From assembly GCA_964019695.1 (NCBI GenBank), contig OZ026531.1:6395701-6459700 (forward strand): a stretch of DNA of 64,000 nt, written 5' to 3'. Source of the stretch: Loripinus fragilis (Eukaryota; Mollusca; Bivalvia; Lucinida; Lucinidae). Below the pieces are notes generated by a model. That model saw only the letters and a program-made list of their open reading frames with translations. It was not told where the DNA came from and searched no databases. Made by a program: the position numbers and the translations under genes. Position 1 is the first letter of the stretch; every line of letters starts with the position of its first letter. This document shows, piece after piece, positions 21,283 to 33,300 of the stretch.

Positions 21283-23653
21283 AAAGCCTTTACTGCTCTC
21301 GCACATGCACGAAATGGGCGTACATATGGCATATTTTTTCAGTCAATGCTCAGACGAGACTTAATATGCATGCAGTCTTGCCAGAGCCTTCATTGCTCTC
21401 ACACATACACAAAATGGGTGTGTTTATGGCATATTTTATCAGTCAGTGTTCAAACAAGCCTTAGCATGCGTGCAGTCTCACCAGAGCCTTCACTGCTCTC
21501 GCACATGCGCAAAATGGGCTTACATACCGCATATTCTTTCAGTCAATGCTCAGACGAGCCTTATTGTGTGTGTAGTCTTCCTGCTCTCGCACATGCACGA
21601 AATGGGCGTACATATGACATATTTTCAGTCAATGCTCAGACTAGACTTAGTATGCATGCAGTCTTACCAGAGCATTCACTGCTCTCGCACATACACAAAA
21701 TGGGTGTGTTTGTGGCATATTTTATTAGTCAATGTTCAAACAAGCCTTAGCATGCGTGAAGTCCCACCAGAGCCTTCACTGCACTCGCACATGCGCAAAA
21801 TGGACTTACATACCGCATATTCTTTCAGTCAATGCTCAGACGAGCCTTATTGTGTGTGTAGTCTTCCTGCTCTCGCACATGCACGAAATGGGCGTACATA
21901 TGGCATATTTTTTCGGTCAATGCTCAGACGAGACTTAGTATGCATGCAGTCTTACCAGAGCATTCACTGCTCTCGCACATACACAAAATGGGTGTGTAAG
22001 TGGCATATTTTATTAGTCAATTTTCAAACAAGCCTTAGAATGCGTGTAGTCTCACCAGAGCCTTCACTGCTCTCGCACATGCGCAAAATGGGCTTACATA
22101 CGGCATATTCTTTCAGTCAATGCTCAGACGAGCCTTATTATGTGTGCAGTCTTGCTAGAGCCTTCACTGCTCTCGCACATGCACAAAATGGACGTACATA
22201 TACTGAAACAAAAAAGTTACGTCCGCTTGACGTTTATGTCTGCCAGTGCCAAATGTATGAACGCATTTCATTTAAATTTTCACATTACCAACTGTGATTA
22301 TTTAGAAACGTTTTCACCTAAGAGAAATTTATTTGGTAATCAGTAGAGCCGCTGACAAAGCAGCGAACACGAGTACCCTTAAAATCAAAAGTCACAACAT
22401 CAATAGCTTGTGTGTCCATCATAATCCCGAATTTTACGCACATTTAAACATCACTGAGCAAGCTCTATAGTAAGATGTTATGCTTGCTAGCTGTATGCAT
22501 TGCTTTTTCGACCACAGCCATTAATCTGTAACATACTCTGACGTCACAAAACATTGATCACGAGCGTGCGTGAAAACACTCAGAAAATTCATTTTTGGCC
22601 AAACATTTTGATAATCAACAGAATCGGACAAATTTGATTTTTTTTCGTCATCACAAGCATTTCAACATTAATGAAGACCAATCAGCACCAAAACAATTGA
22701 TAATGGAAATTTTCGGATGATTTTGGAGTAAGGGGTAGGGTATAAAACACAGATTTAGTAACCTTTTGATGCATGACTTCAGCCATAGTTTTAGTTGTTC
22801 TCTTTTGTGTAATTGTTGTCATAAACAAACACAACACGTTAAAACAAAAACGGTCTCAATATAATGTTAGGTTAAGGAGCTTTGGAAGATCTTAAATTGT
22901 TATTTGTTTAATTCAAAGGGAGGTAATTTCAGTTAATTTTGTAAATTAAAGGTTTTGAACTGCAATTTCGCTCGTTCAATAAGCAGATTTGGGATTTTTT
23001 AGATGTGTTTTCATCGTCGAACGATCCTGACTGCCATTTAACGTAAAATGTGTCACGTTTTGATGAATAACTTCCTGATGATAATGGAAAAAGCTGTGTG
23101 CATATTAGGTTCAATAACCCTTCAAGATAAGAAGATAAAATGAAATAATTACCATTTTTTGTGTGTCCGACGTTTGATAAACATTTTGGTTTTATTTTTG
23201 TTGTGAACATCTTAACTAGATCGAAAGATTCAGTACCATGAAAAACGGACGTTTCTTTTTTGTTTGAGTATATGTCATATTTTTCAGTCAATGCTCAGAC
23301 GAGACTTAGTATGCATGCAGTCTTGCCAGAGCATTCACTGCTCTCGCACATGCACAAAATGGGTGTGTTCATGGCATCTTTTATCAGTCAATGCTCAAAC
23401 AAGCCTTAGCATGCGTGCAGTCTCGCCAGAGCCTTCACTGCTCTCGCACATGCACAAAATGGGCGTACATTTTGTATATCCTAGCATTCAATGCTCAGAC
23501 GCGCATGAGCATGTGTGCAGTCTCGCTAGAGCCTTCACTGCTCTCACACACGAATGCACAAAATGGGCGTACATAGGGCATATTCTTTCAGTCAATGCTC
23601 AGACGCGCCTGAGCATGCGCACAGTCTCGTCATAGCCTTTGCGGCTCGCACAT
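21283..23653 (+). repeat. Minisatellite block 7, interrupted by a TIR element
   Basis: About 1.30 kb of sub-repeats split at 22200/23271 by the first visible TIR element. The right part has CAATGCTCAAAC, CGAATGCAC (~23552) and AATGCTCAGACG, a combination shared only with block 10. Confidence 0.94.
22201..23270. mobile_element. Non-autonomous TIR DNA element, copy 1 (1070 bp)
   Basis: The left end begins TACTGAAACAAAAAAG; the right end, read in reverse complement, begins TACTCAAACAAAAAAG. Over the first 25 bases about 22 match, including the ACGTCCG that follows. Comparison with the empty site GTACATATGTCAT in block 8 gives a TA duplication (22199-22200 and 23271-23272). The same bases allow a 4-bp ATAT duplication with the ends starting ACTG. 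TA plus short TIRs suggests the Tc1/mariner superfamily, but superfamily is inferred. The longest frames inside (minus 22929-23291, 120 codons) show no transposase motif I recognise. Internal points of note are a TGACGTCA palindrome (22539-22546) and GGGTATAAAAC near 22738. Confidence 0.87.
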
Positions 23654-25547
23654 TGACACATTTGAATGTAGACAAAGAATCAGGTCAAAGTCTGTGCATG
23701 TTTACAAATCGAATTTCTACATATACAATAAGTACCAAAATGCTGTGCGATGGCTCAAATATAATACATGTTTAATGGTATGTTGTCGTCTGAACCGATA
23801 GTTTCGTATTTTATTTCTTCTTGTAGAAACAGCTGTCACTCTACAGGTCATTTGGGTCCAAATTTGTTCATATGTCTAACTTTTAGTGGCCAAATATTGC
23901 ATTTTTGACCCATTTACAAGGATAACCTAAAAATCGTCCACTCCCAAATTCGAACCTGTGCAGCCAAATGCATTATTAACTATGTGTAACATGCTGAGCC
24001 AGCGCATGAGATTGTGATAATTTTACTGCAGTTTTGAGCAATGAAAGGCTCAATCTAGTCTGTGCATCTATTCAGACTCACTTGAGTCTTCATGGGCGTA
24101 GAGGAAGGCTTACGTCAAAAATCATGGCCTCTGTCTACACTAGGTAGCTGTACACGCATATTTATGGAAAAGCTTAACGCACATGTGATATGTATACAAA
24201 TCTCATGTGCTTGCTGAAATAGTGTATTAAGGTGTACGTCTAATACGTTGTTTGGATAGTGATTGATCTTCTCACGAATATGGGTTAAAACCCAAGGTGT
24301 ACACATCACTCATTAGGTGAGTGGGCACTTTGTCCAAGTCATTAGATTGCATGCAACATTAACATTATGGCATTATTTTACCATTGGGCTCAGAATAGAA
24401 AGTCATTTTGTCTTTTTTGTGCGCATAATTAGCAGATATACAATCAATAAAAAGTTTAACCCTCATTGTGCTTACCTAATACATAACCATAGAATCATTT
24501 TCTGCATTTCATTAACCTAAAACCCCATCCCATCTCTCGTGTATTATTAAAAAAGGTCCAGCTGGCAAGAGACCCCTTGAAAAATTGACATCCAGCAGGC
24601 CAGGGTAACCTCGAAAAAAAAACAAAGGAAATCAGAACAAACAAAAAACTTTGAAAAAGGGAAAATAAAAAAGGGGCCTTTCCTTACGAATCCTCCCTCG
24701 GAGAAATTCGTTTGATTACAAGACCTTGCATCAGGTCTCGTCATGTAACCGTCCAAAAGAGTTTTGGACAGGCTAGGTAAACACATTAATTTAAGAAGTT
24801 GCGTTTCACTAAAGTTAAATGCATAGAAATTATTAGCTTATTTTGGTAAAAAAAATATGCTGTTTTAAATAAATCAGTACTTGGCTTAAATTTTGATGTG
24901 CTCTTACATAGAAAAATATGACCAAGTGCATTTATTTAAAATCATGTTTCATTAGACAGGTTTCTTTGCTTTTGAGTTGAGTTTGAAAATCACACATGAG
25001 TAATGCCCCTTAACACTTTAACAATGGGTTCCTATTTATATGAATTATATACCTATGGCTTAATAAGCCCAAATAGCTCAGGGGTTAAGTGGTTAAGTTA
25101 ACCAGACTAATACATTCAGAAGACTAGAATACCCTGGTGGTACAGGTTCGAACCCTGTGAAGAAGAAAAAAAAAAGAAAATATTTTTTTTTAGATTTTTT
25201 TAAATTCATTGCATTGGTTTCATTTTCTCTTTTTGTTGTATTTGTACTTAACATCACTATCAACACTTTTAAGCCATATACCTATTGTCAATCATCATAC
25301 AAACAACGTTCTTGGGCGGATTATTTTGAAATGGTTTAGCAGACCTTAGTGCATGCATACTATCACATTCATATTTTTGTGTACAAGACTTAATGACACT
25401 GATGCGACTACACAGATGCACATTCTAATCAAGACCTTCACTGTTTGTCTTTGTGATAAATACAACTTCCCATGAGCTGCTTCGTTTGTTTTCTTTTTAT
25501 ATGCATATTATGTCAACTTGCTACGAAGCACATTCAGAATTGAGACA
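23654..25547 (+). repeat. Spacer 8
   Basis: Has GATTACAAGACC in hairpin 2 (~24714) and a lengthened A-run after TTTTGGT (~24846). Both are shared with spacer 11. Confidence 0.92.
25067..25158 (+). mobile_element. tRNA-derived SINE-like head, copy 8
   Basis: Full-length, both boxes and T arm intact. Confidence 0.57.
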
Positions 25548-26845
25548 AAAGCCTTTACTGCTCTCGCACATGCACGAAATGGGCGTACATATGGCATATT
25601 TTTTCAGTCAATGCTCAGACGAGACTTAATATGCATGCAGTCTTGCCAGAGCCTTCATTGCTCTCACACATACACAAAATGGGTGTGTTTATGGCATATT
25701 TTATCAGTCAGTGTTCAAACAAGCCTTAGCATGCGTGCAGTCTCACCAGAGCCTTCACTGCTCTCGCACATGCGCAAAATGGGCTTACATACCGCATATT
25801 CTTTCAGTCAATGCTCAGACGAGCCTTATTGTGTGTGTAGTCTTCCTGCTCTCGCACATGCACGAAATGGGCGTACATATGACATATTTTCAGTCAATGC
25901 TCAGACGAGACTTAGTATGCATGCAGTCTTACCAGAGCATTCACTGCTCTCGCACATACACAAAATGGGTGTGTTTGTGGCATATTTTATTAGTCAATGT
26001 TCAAACAAGCCTTAGCATGCGTGAAGTCCCACCAGAGCCTTCACTGCACTCGCACATGCGCAAAATGGGCTTACATACCGCATATTCTTTCAGTCAATGC
26101 TCAGACAAGCCTTATTGTGTGTGTAGTCTTCCTGCTCTCGCACATGCACGAAATGGGCGTACATATGGCATATTTTTTCAGTCAATGCTCAGACGATACT
26201 TAGTATGCATGCAGTCTTACAAGAGCATTCATGCTCTCGCACAATCACAAAATGGGTGCGTTTGTGGCATTTTTTATTAGTCAATGTTCAAACAAGCCTT
26301 AGAATGCGTGTAGTCTCACCAGAGCCTTCACTGCTCTCGCACATGCGCAAAATGGGCTTACATACGGCATATTCCTTCAGTCAATGCTCAGACGAGCCGT
26401 ATTATGTGTGCAGTCTTGCTAGAGCCTTCACTGCTCTCGCACATGCACAAAATGGACGTACATATGTCATATTTTTCAGTCAATGCTCAGACGAGACTTA
26501 GAATGCATGCAGTCTTGCCAGAGCATTCACTGCTCTCGCACATGCACAAAATGGGTGTGTTCATGGCATCTTTTATCAGTCAATACTCAAACAAGCCTTA
26601 GCATGCGTGCAGTCTCGCCAGAGCCTTCACTGCTCTCGCACATGCACAAAATGGGCGTACATTTGGTATATCCTAGCATTCAATGCTCAGACGCGCATGA
26701 GCATGTGTGCAGTCTCGCTAGAGCCTTCACTGCTCTCACACACGCATGCACAAAATGGGCGTACATAGGGCATATTCTTTCAGTCAATGCCCAGACGCGC
26801 CTGAGCATGCGCACAGTCTCGTCAGAGCCTTTGCGGCTCGCACAT
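25548..26845 (+). repeat. Minisatellite block 8 (empty site between filled neighbours)
   Basis: The TIR insertion site is uninterrupted (GTACATATGTCAT, TA at 26463-26464) with no excision footprint. It carries the block 6 lineage variants CAGACGATACTTAG, GGGTGCGTTTG and AATGCCCAG, plus private ACAAGAGCATTCATGCTC (~26219). It therefore looks like a unit that never had the element. Confidence 0.94.
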
Positions 26846-28739
26846 TGACACATTTGAATGTAGACAAAGAATCAGGTCAAAGTCTGTGCATGTTTACAAA
26901 TCGAATTTCTACATATACAATAAGTACCAAAATGCTGTGCGATGGCTCAAATATAATACATGTTTAATGGTATGTTGTCGTCTGAACCGATAGTTTCGTA
27001 TTTTATTTCTTCTTGTAGAAACAGCTGTCACTCTACAGGTCATTTGGGTCCAAATTTGTTCATATGTCTAACTTTTAGTGGCCAAATATTGCATTTTTGA
27101 CCCATTTACAAGGATAACCTAAAAATCGTCCACTCCCAAATTCGAACCTGTGCAGCCAAATGCATTATTAACTATGTGTAACATGCTGAGCCAGCGCATG
27201 AGATTGTGATAATTTTACTGCAGTTTTGAGCAATGAAAGGCTCAATCTAGTCTGTGCATCTATTCAGACTCACTTGAGTCTTCATGGGCGTAGAGGAAGG
27301 CTTACGTCAAAAATCATGGCCTCTGTCTACACTAGGTAGCTGTACACGCATATTTATGGAAAAGCTTAACGCACATGTGATATGTATACAAATCTCATGT
27401 GCTTGCTGAAATAGTGTATTAAGGTGTACGTCTAATACGTTGTTTGGATAGTGACTGATCTTCTCACGAATATGGGTTAAAACCCAAGGTGTACACATCA
27501 CTCATTAGGTGAGTGGGCACTTTGTCCAAGTCATTAGATTGCATGCAACATTAACATTATGGCATTATTTTACCATTGGGCTCAGAATAGAAAGTCATTT
27601 TGTCTTTTTTGTGCGCATAATTAGCAGATATACAATCAATAAAAAGTTTAACCCTCATTGTGCTTACCTAATACATAACCATAGAATCATTTTCTGCATT
27701 TCATTAACCTAAAACCCTATCCCATCTCTCGTGTATTATTAAAAAAGGTCCAGCTGGCAAGAGACCCCTTGAAAAATTGACATCCAGCAGGCCAGGGTAA
27801 CCTCGAAAAAAAAAACAAAGGAAATCAGAACAAACAAAAAACTTTGAAAAAGGGAAAATAAAAAAGGGGCCTTTCCTTACGAATCCTCCCTCGGAGAAAT
27901 TCGTTTGATGACAAGACCTTGCATCAGGTCTCGTCATGTAACCGTCCAAAAGAGTTTTGGACAGGCTAGGTAAACACATTAATTTAAGAAGTTGCGTTTC
28001 ACTAAAGTTAAATGCATAGAAATTATTAGCTTATTTTGGTAAAAAAATATGCTGTTTTAAATAAATCAGTACTTGGCTTAAATTTTGATGTGCTCTTACA
28101 TAGAAAAATATGACCAAGTGCATTTATTTAAAATCATGTTTCATTAGACAGGTTTCTTTGCTTTTGAGTTGAGTTTGAAAATCACACATGAGTAATGCCC
28201 CTTAACACTTTAACACAGGGTTCCTATTTATATGAATTATATACCTATGGCTTAATAAGCCCAAATAGCTCAGGGGTTAAGTGGTTAAGTTAACCAGACT
28301 AATACATTCAGAAGACTAGAATACCCTGGTGGTACAGGTTCGAACCATGTGAAGAAGAAAAAAAAAAGAAAATATTTTTTTTTAGATTTTTTTAAATTCA
28401 TTGCATTGGTTTCATTTTCTCTTTTTGTTGTATTTGTACTTAACATCACTATCAACACTTTTAAGCCATATACCTATTGTCAATCATCATACAAACAACG
28501 TTCTTGGGCGGATTATTTTGAAATGGTTTAGCAGACCTTAGTGCATGCATACTATCACATTCATATTTTTGTGTACAAGACTTAATGACACTGATGCGAC
28601 TACACAGATGCACATTCTAATCAAGACCTTCACTGTTTGTCTTTGTGATAAATACAACTTCCCATGAGCTGCTTCGTTTGTTTTCTTTTTATATGCATAT
28701 TATGTCAACTTGCTACGAAGCACATTCAGAATTGAGACA
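26846..28739 (+). repeat. Spacer 9
   Basis: First spacer with TTTAACACAGGGTTCC (~28210) in place of TTTAACAATGGGTTCC; private GATAGTGACTGATC (~27446). Confidence 0.92.
28259..28350 (+). mobile_element. tRNA-derived SINE-like head, copy 9 (T-arm mutation)
   Basis: CGAACCATGT replaces CGAACCCTGT, breaking one pair of the T stem; the B-box core GGTTCGAACC is kept. Confidence 0.54.
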
Positions 28740-31408
28740 AAAGCCTTTACTGCTCTCGCACATGCACGAAATGGGCGTACATATGGCATATTTTTTCAGT
28801 CAATGCTCAGACGAGACTTAATATGCATGCAGTCTTGCCAGAGCCTTCATTGCTCTCACACATCACAAAATGGGTGTGTTTATGGCATATTTTATCAGTC
28901 AGTGTTCAAACAAGCCTTAGCATGCGTGCAGTCTCACCAGAGCCTTCACTGCTCTCGCACATGCGCAAAATGGGCTTACATACCGCATATTCTTTCAGTC
29001 AATGCTCAGACGAGCCTTATTGTGTGTGTAGTCTTCCTGCTCTCGCACATGCACGAAATGGGCGTACATATGACATATTTTCAGTCAATGCTCAGACGAG
29101 ACTTAGTATGCATGCAGTCTTACCAGAGCATTCACTGCTCTCGCACATACACAAAATGGGTGTGTTTGTGGCATATTTTATTAGTCAATGTTCAAACAAG
29201 CCTTAGCATGCGTGAAGTCCCACCAGAGCCTTCACTGCACTCGCACATGCGCAAAATGGACTTACATACCGCATATTCTTTCAGTCAATGCTCAGACGAG
29301 CCTTATTGTGTGTGTAGTCTTCCTGCTCTCGCACATGCACGAAATGGGCGTACATATGGCATATTTTTTCAGTCAATGCTCAGACGAGACTTAGTATGCA
29401 TGCAGTCTTACCAGAGCATTCACTGCTCTCGCACATACACAAAATGGGTGTGTTTGTGGCATATTTTATTAGTCAATGTTCAAACAAGCCTTAGGATGCG
29501 TGTAGTCTCACCAGAGCCTTCACTGCTCTCGCACATGCGCAAAATGGGCTTACATACGGCATATTCTTTCAGTCAATGCTCAGACGAGCCTTATTATGTG
29601 TGCAGTCTTGCTAGAGCCTTCACTGCCTTCGCACATGCACAAAATGGACGTACATATACTGAAACAAAAAAGTTACGTCCGCTTGACGTTTATGTCTGCC
29701 AGTGCCAAATGTATGAACGCATTTCATTTAAATTTTCACATTACCAACTGTGATTATTTAGAAACGTTTTCACCTAAGAGAAATTTATTTGGTAATCAGT
29801 AGAGCCGCTGACAAAGCAGCGAACACGAGTACCCTTAAAATCAAAAGTCACAACATCAATAGCTTGTGTGTCCATCATAATCCCGAATTTTACGCACATT
29901 TAAACATCACTGAGCAAGCTCTATAGTAAGATGTTATGCTTGCTAGCTGTATGCATTGCTTTTTCGACCACAGCCATTAATCTGTAACATACTCTGACGT
30001 CACAAAACATTGATCACGAGCGTGCGTGAAAACACTCAGAAAATTCATTTTTGGCCAAACATTTTGATAATCAACAGAATCGGACAAATTTGATTTTTTT
30101 TCGTCATCACAAGCATTTCAACATTAATGAAGACCAATCAGCACCAAAACAATTGATAATGGAAATTTTCGGATGATTTTGGAGTAAGGGGTAGGGTATA
30201 AAACACAGATTTAGTAACCTTTTTATGCATGACTTCAGCCATAGTTTTAGTTGTTCTCTTTTGTGTAATTGTTGTCATAAACAAACACAACACGTTAAAA
30301 CAAAAACGGTCTCAATATAATGTGAGGTTAAGGAGCTTTGGAAGATCTTAAATTGTTATTTGTTTAATTCAAAGGGAGGTAATTTCAGTTAATTTTGTAA
30401 ATTAAAGGTTTTGAACTGCAATTTCGCTCGTTCAATAAGCAGATTTGGGATTTTTTAGATGTGTTTTCATCGTCGAACGATCCTGACTGCCATTTAACGT
30501 AAAATGTGTCACGTTTTGATGAATAACTTCCTGATGATAATGGAAAAAGCTGTGTGCATATTAGGTTCAATAACCCTTCAAGATAAGAAGATAAAATGAA
30601 ATAATTACCATTTTTTGTGTGTCCGACGTTTGATAAACATTTTGGTTTTATTTTTGTTGTGAACATCTTAACTAGATCGAAAGATTCAGTACCATGAAAA
30701 ACGGACGTTTCTTTTTTGTTTGAGTATATGTCATATTTTTCAGTCAATGCTCAGACGATACTTAGTATGCATGCAGTCTTACCAGAGCATTCACTGCTCT
30801 CGCACAATCACAAAATGGGTGCGTTTGTGGCATTTTTTATTAGTCAATGTTCAAACAAGCCTTAGAATGCGTGTAGTCTCACCAGAGCCTTCACTGCTCT
30901 CGCACATGCGCAAAATGGGCTTACATACGGCATATTCCTTCAGTCAATGCTCAGACGAGCCGTATTATGTGTGCAGTCTTGCTAGAGCCTTCACTGCTCT
31001 CGCACATGCACAAAATGGACGTACATATGTCATATTTTTCAGTCAATGCTCAGACGAGACTTAGTATGCATGCAGTCTTGCCAGAGCATTCACTGCTCTC
31101 GCACATGCACAAAATGGGTGTGTTCATGGCATCTTTTATCAGTCAATACTCAAACAAGCCTTAGCATGCGTGCAGTCTCGCCAGAGCCTTCACTGCTCTC
31201 GCACATGCACAAAATGGGCGTACATTTGGTATATCCTAGCATTCAATGCTCAGACGCGCATGAGCATGTGTGCAGTCTCGCTAGAGCCTTCACTGCTCTC
31301 ACACACGCATGCATAAAATGGGCGTACATAGGGCATATTCTTTCAGTCAATGCCCAGACGCGCCTGAGCATGCGCACAGTCTCGTCAGAGCCTTTGCGGC
31401 TCGCACAT
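28740..31408 (+). repeat. Minisatellite block 9, TIR element plus ~300 bp gain
   Basis: Sub-repeat content is ~1.60 kb against the usual 1.30 kb. After the element the sequence re-enters the block about three sub-repeats upstream, with block 6/8 variants (T at 30759 in CAGACGATACTTAG, CACAATCAC, GGGTGCGTTTG). A second, empty copy of the insertion site follows at ~31024. The 347-codon frame at 28710-29753 is a product of the stop-poor repeat. Confidence 0.94.
29657..30726. mobile_element. TIR DNA element, copy 2 (1070 bp)
   Basis: Same ends, site and orientation as copy 1; TA at 29655-29656 and 30727-30728. Private CCTTTTTATGC (~30218) and AATGTGAGG (~30319). Confidence 0.86.
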
Positions 31409-33300
31409 TGACACATTTGAATGTAGACAAAGAATCAGGTCAAAGTCTGTGCATGTTTACAAATCGAATTTCTACATATACAATAAGTACCAAAATGCTG
31501 TGCGATGGCTCAAATATAATACATGTTTAATGGTATGTTGTCGTCTGAACCGATAGTTTCGTATTTTATTTCTTCTTGTAGAAACAGCTGTCACTCTACA
31601 GGTCATTTGGGTCCAAATTTGTTCATATGTCTAACTTTTAGTGGCCAAATATTGCATTTTTGACCCATTTACAAGGATAACCTAAAAATCGTCCACTCCC
31701 AAATTCGAACCTGTGCAGCCAAATGCATTATTAACTATGTGTAACATGCTGAGCCAGCGCATGAGATTGTGATAATTTTACTGCAGTTTTGAGCAATGAA
31801 AGGCTCAATCTAGTCTGTGCATCTATTCAGACTCACTTGAGTCCTCATGGGCGTAGAGGAAGGCTTACGTCAAAAATCATGGCCTCTGTCTACACTAGGT
31901 AGCTGTACACGCATATTTATGGAAAAGCTTAACGCACATGTGATATGTATACAAATCTCATGTGCTTGCTGAAATAGTGTATTAAGGTGTACGTCTAATA
32001 CGTTGTTTGGATAGTGATTGATCTTCTCACGAATATGGGTTAAAACCCAAGGTGTACACATCACTCATTAGGTGAGTGGGCACTTTGTCCAAGTCATTAG
32101 ATTGCATGCAACATTAACATTATGGCATTATTTTACCATTGGGCTCAGAATAGAAAGTCATTTTGTCTTTTTTGTGCGCATAATTAGCAGATATACAATC
32201 AATAAAAAGTTTAACCCTCATTGTGCTTACCTAATACATAACCATAGAATCATTTTCTGCATTTCATTAACCTAAAACCCTATCCCATCTCTCGTGTATT
32301 ATTAAAAAAGGTCCAGCTGGCAAGAGACCCCTTGAAAAATTGACATCCAGCAGGCCAGGGTAACCTCGAAAAAAAACCAAAGGAAATCAGAACAAACAAA
32401 AAACTTTGAAAAAGGGAAAATAAAAAAGGGGCCTTTCCTTACGAATCCTCCCTCGGAGAAATTCGTTTGATGACAAGACCTTGCATCAGGTCTCGTCATG
32501 TAACCGTCCAAAAGAGTTTTGGACAGGCTAGGTAAACACATTAATTTAAGAAGTTGCGTTTCACTAAAGTTAAATGCATAGAAATTATTAGCTTATTTTG
32601 GTAAAAAAATATGCTGTTTTAAATAAATCAGTACTTGGCTTAAATTTTGATGTGCTCTTACATAGAAAAATATGACCAAGTGCATTTATTTAAAATCATG
32701 TTTCATTAGACAGGTTTCTTTGCTTTTGAGTTGAGTTTGAAAATCACACATGAGTAATGCCCCTTAACACTTTAACAATGGGTTCCTATTTATATGAATT
32801 ATATACCTATGGCTCAATAAGCCCAAATAGCTCAGGGGTTAAGTGGTTAAGTTAACCAGACTAATACATTCAGAAGACTAGAATACCCTGGTGGTACAGG
32901 TTCGAACCCTGTGAAGAAGAAAAAAAAAGAAAATATTTTTTTTTAGATTTTTTTAAATTCATTGCATTGGTTTCATTTTCTCTTTTTGTTGTATTTGTAC
33001 TTAACATCACTATCAACACTTTTAAGCCATATACCTATTGTCAATCATCATACAAACAACGTTCTTGGGCGGATTATTTTGAAATGGTTTAGCAGACCTT
33101 AGTGCATGCATACTATCACATTCATATTTTTGTGTACAAGACTTAATGACACTGATGCGACTACACAGATGCACATTCTAATCTAGACCTTCACTGTTTG
33201 TCTTTGTGATAAATACAACTTCCCATGAGCTGCTTCGTTTGTTTTCTTTTTATATGCATATTATGTCAACTTGCTGCGAAGCACATTCAGAATTGAGACA
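31409..33300 (+). repeat. Spacer 10
   Basis: Retains TTTAACAATGGG; private GAGTCCTCATGG (~31840), GGCTCAATAAGCCC (~32812) and TCTAGACC (~33183). Confidence 0.92.
32821..32912 (+). mobile_element. tRNA-derived SINE-like head, copy 10
   Basis: Full-length, both boxes and T arm intact. Confidence 0.57.

Noticed and set aside
23075..23105. Hammerhead ribozyme core (CTGATGA followed by GAAA) in the TIR element
   Set aside because: Only about five bases lie between the two motifs, too few for stem II, and no flanking stems I or III are seen.
22929..23291. 120-codon minus-strand frame in the TIR element as a transposase remnant
   Set aside because: No helix-turn-helix or catalytic DDE/D pattern is visible, it overlaps the right TIR, and copy 6 breaks it with a one-base loss.
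28710..29753. 347-codon plus-strand frame, and similar 263-283-codon frames in other blocks, as protein-coding genes
   Set aside because: They consist of frame-rotating minisatellite sub-repeats, overlap equally open frames, have no recognisable domain, and run into the inserted element or end at small indels.
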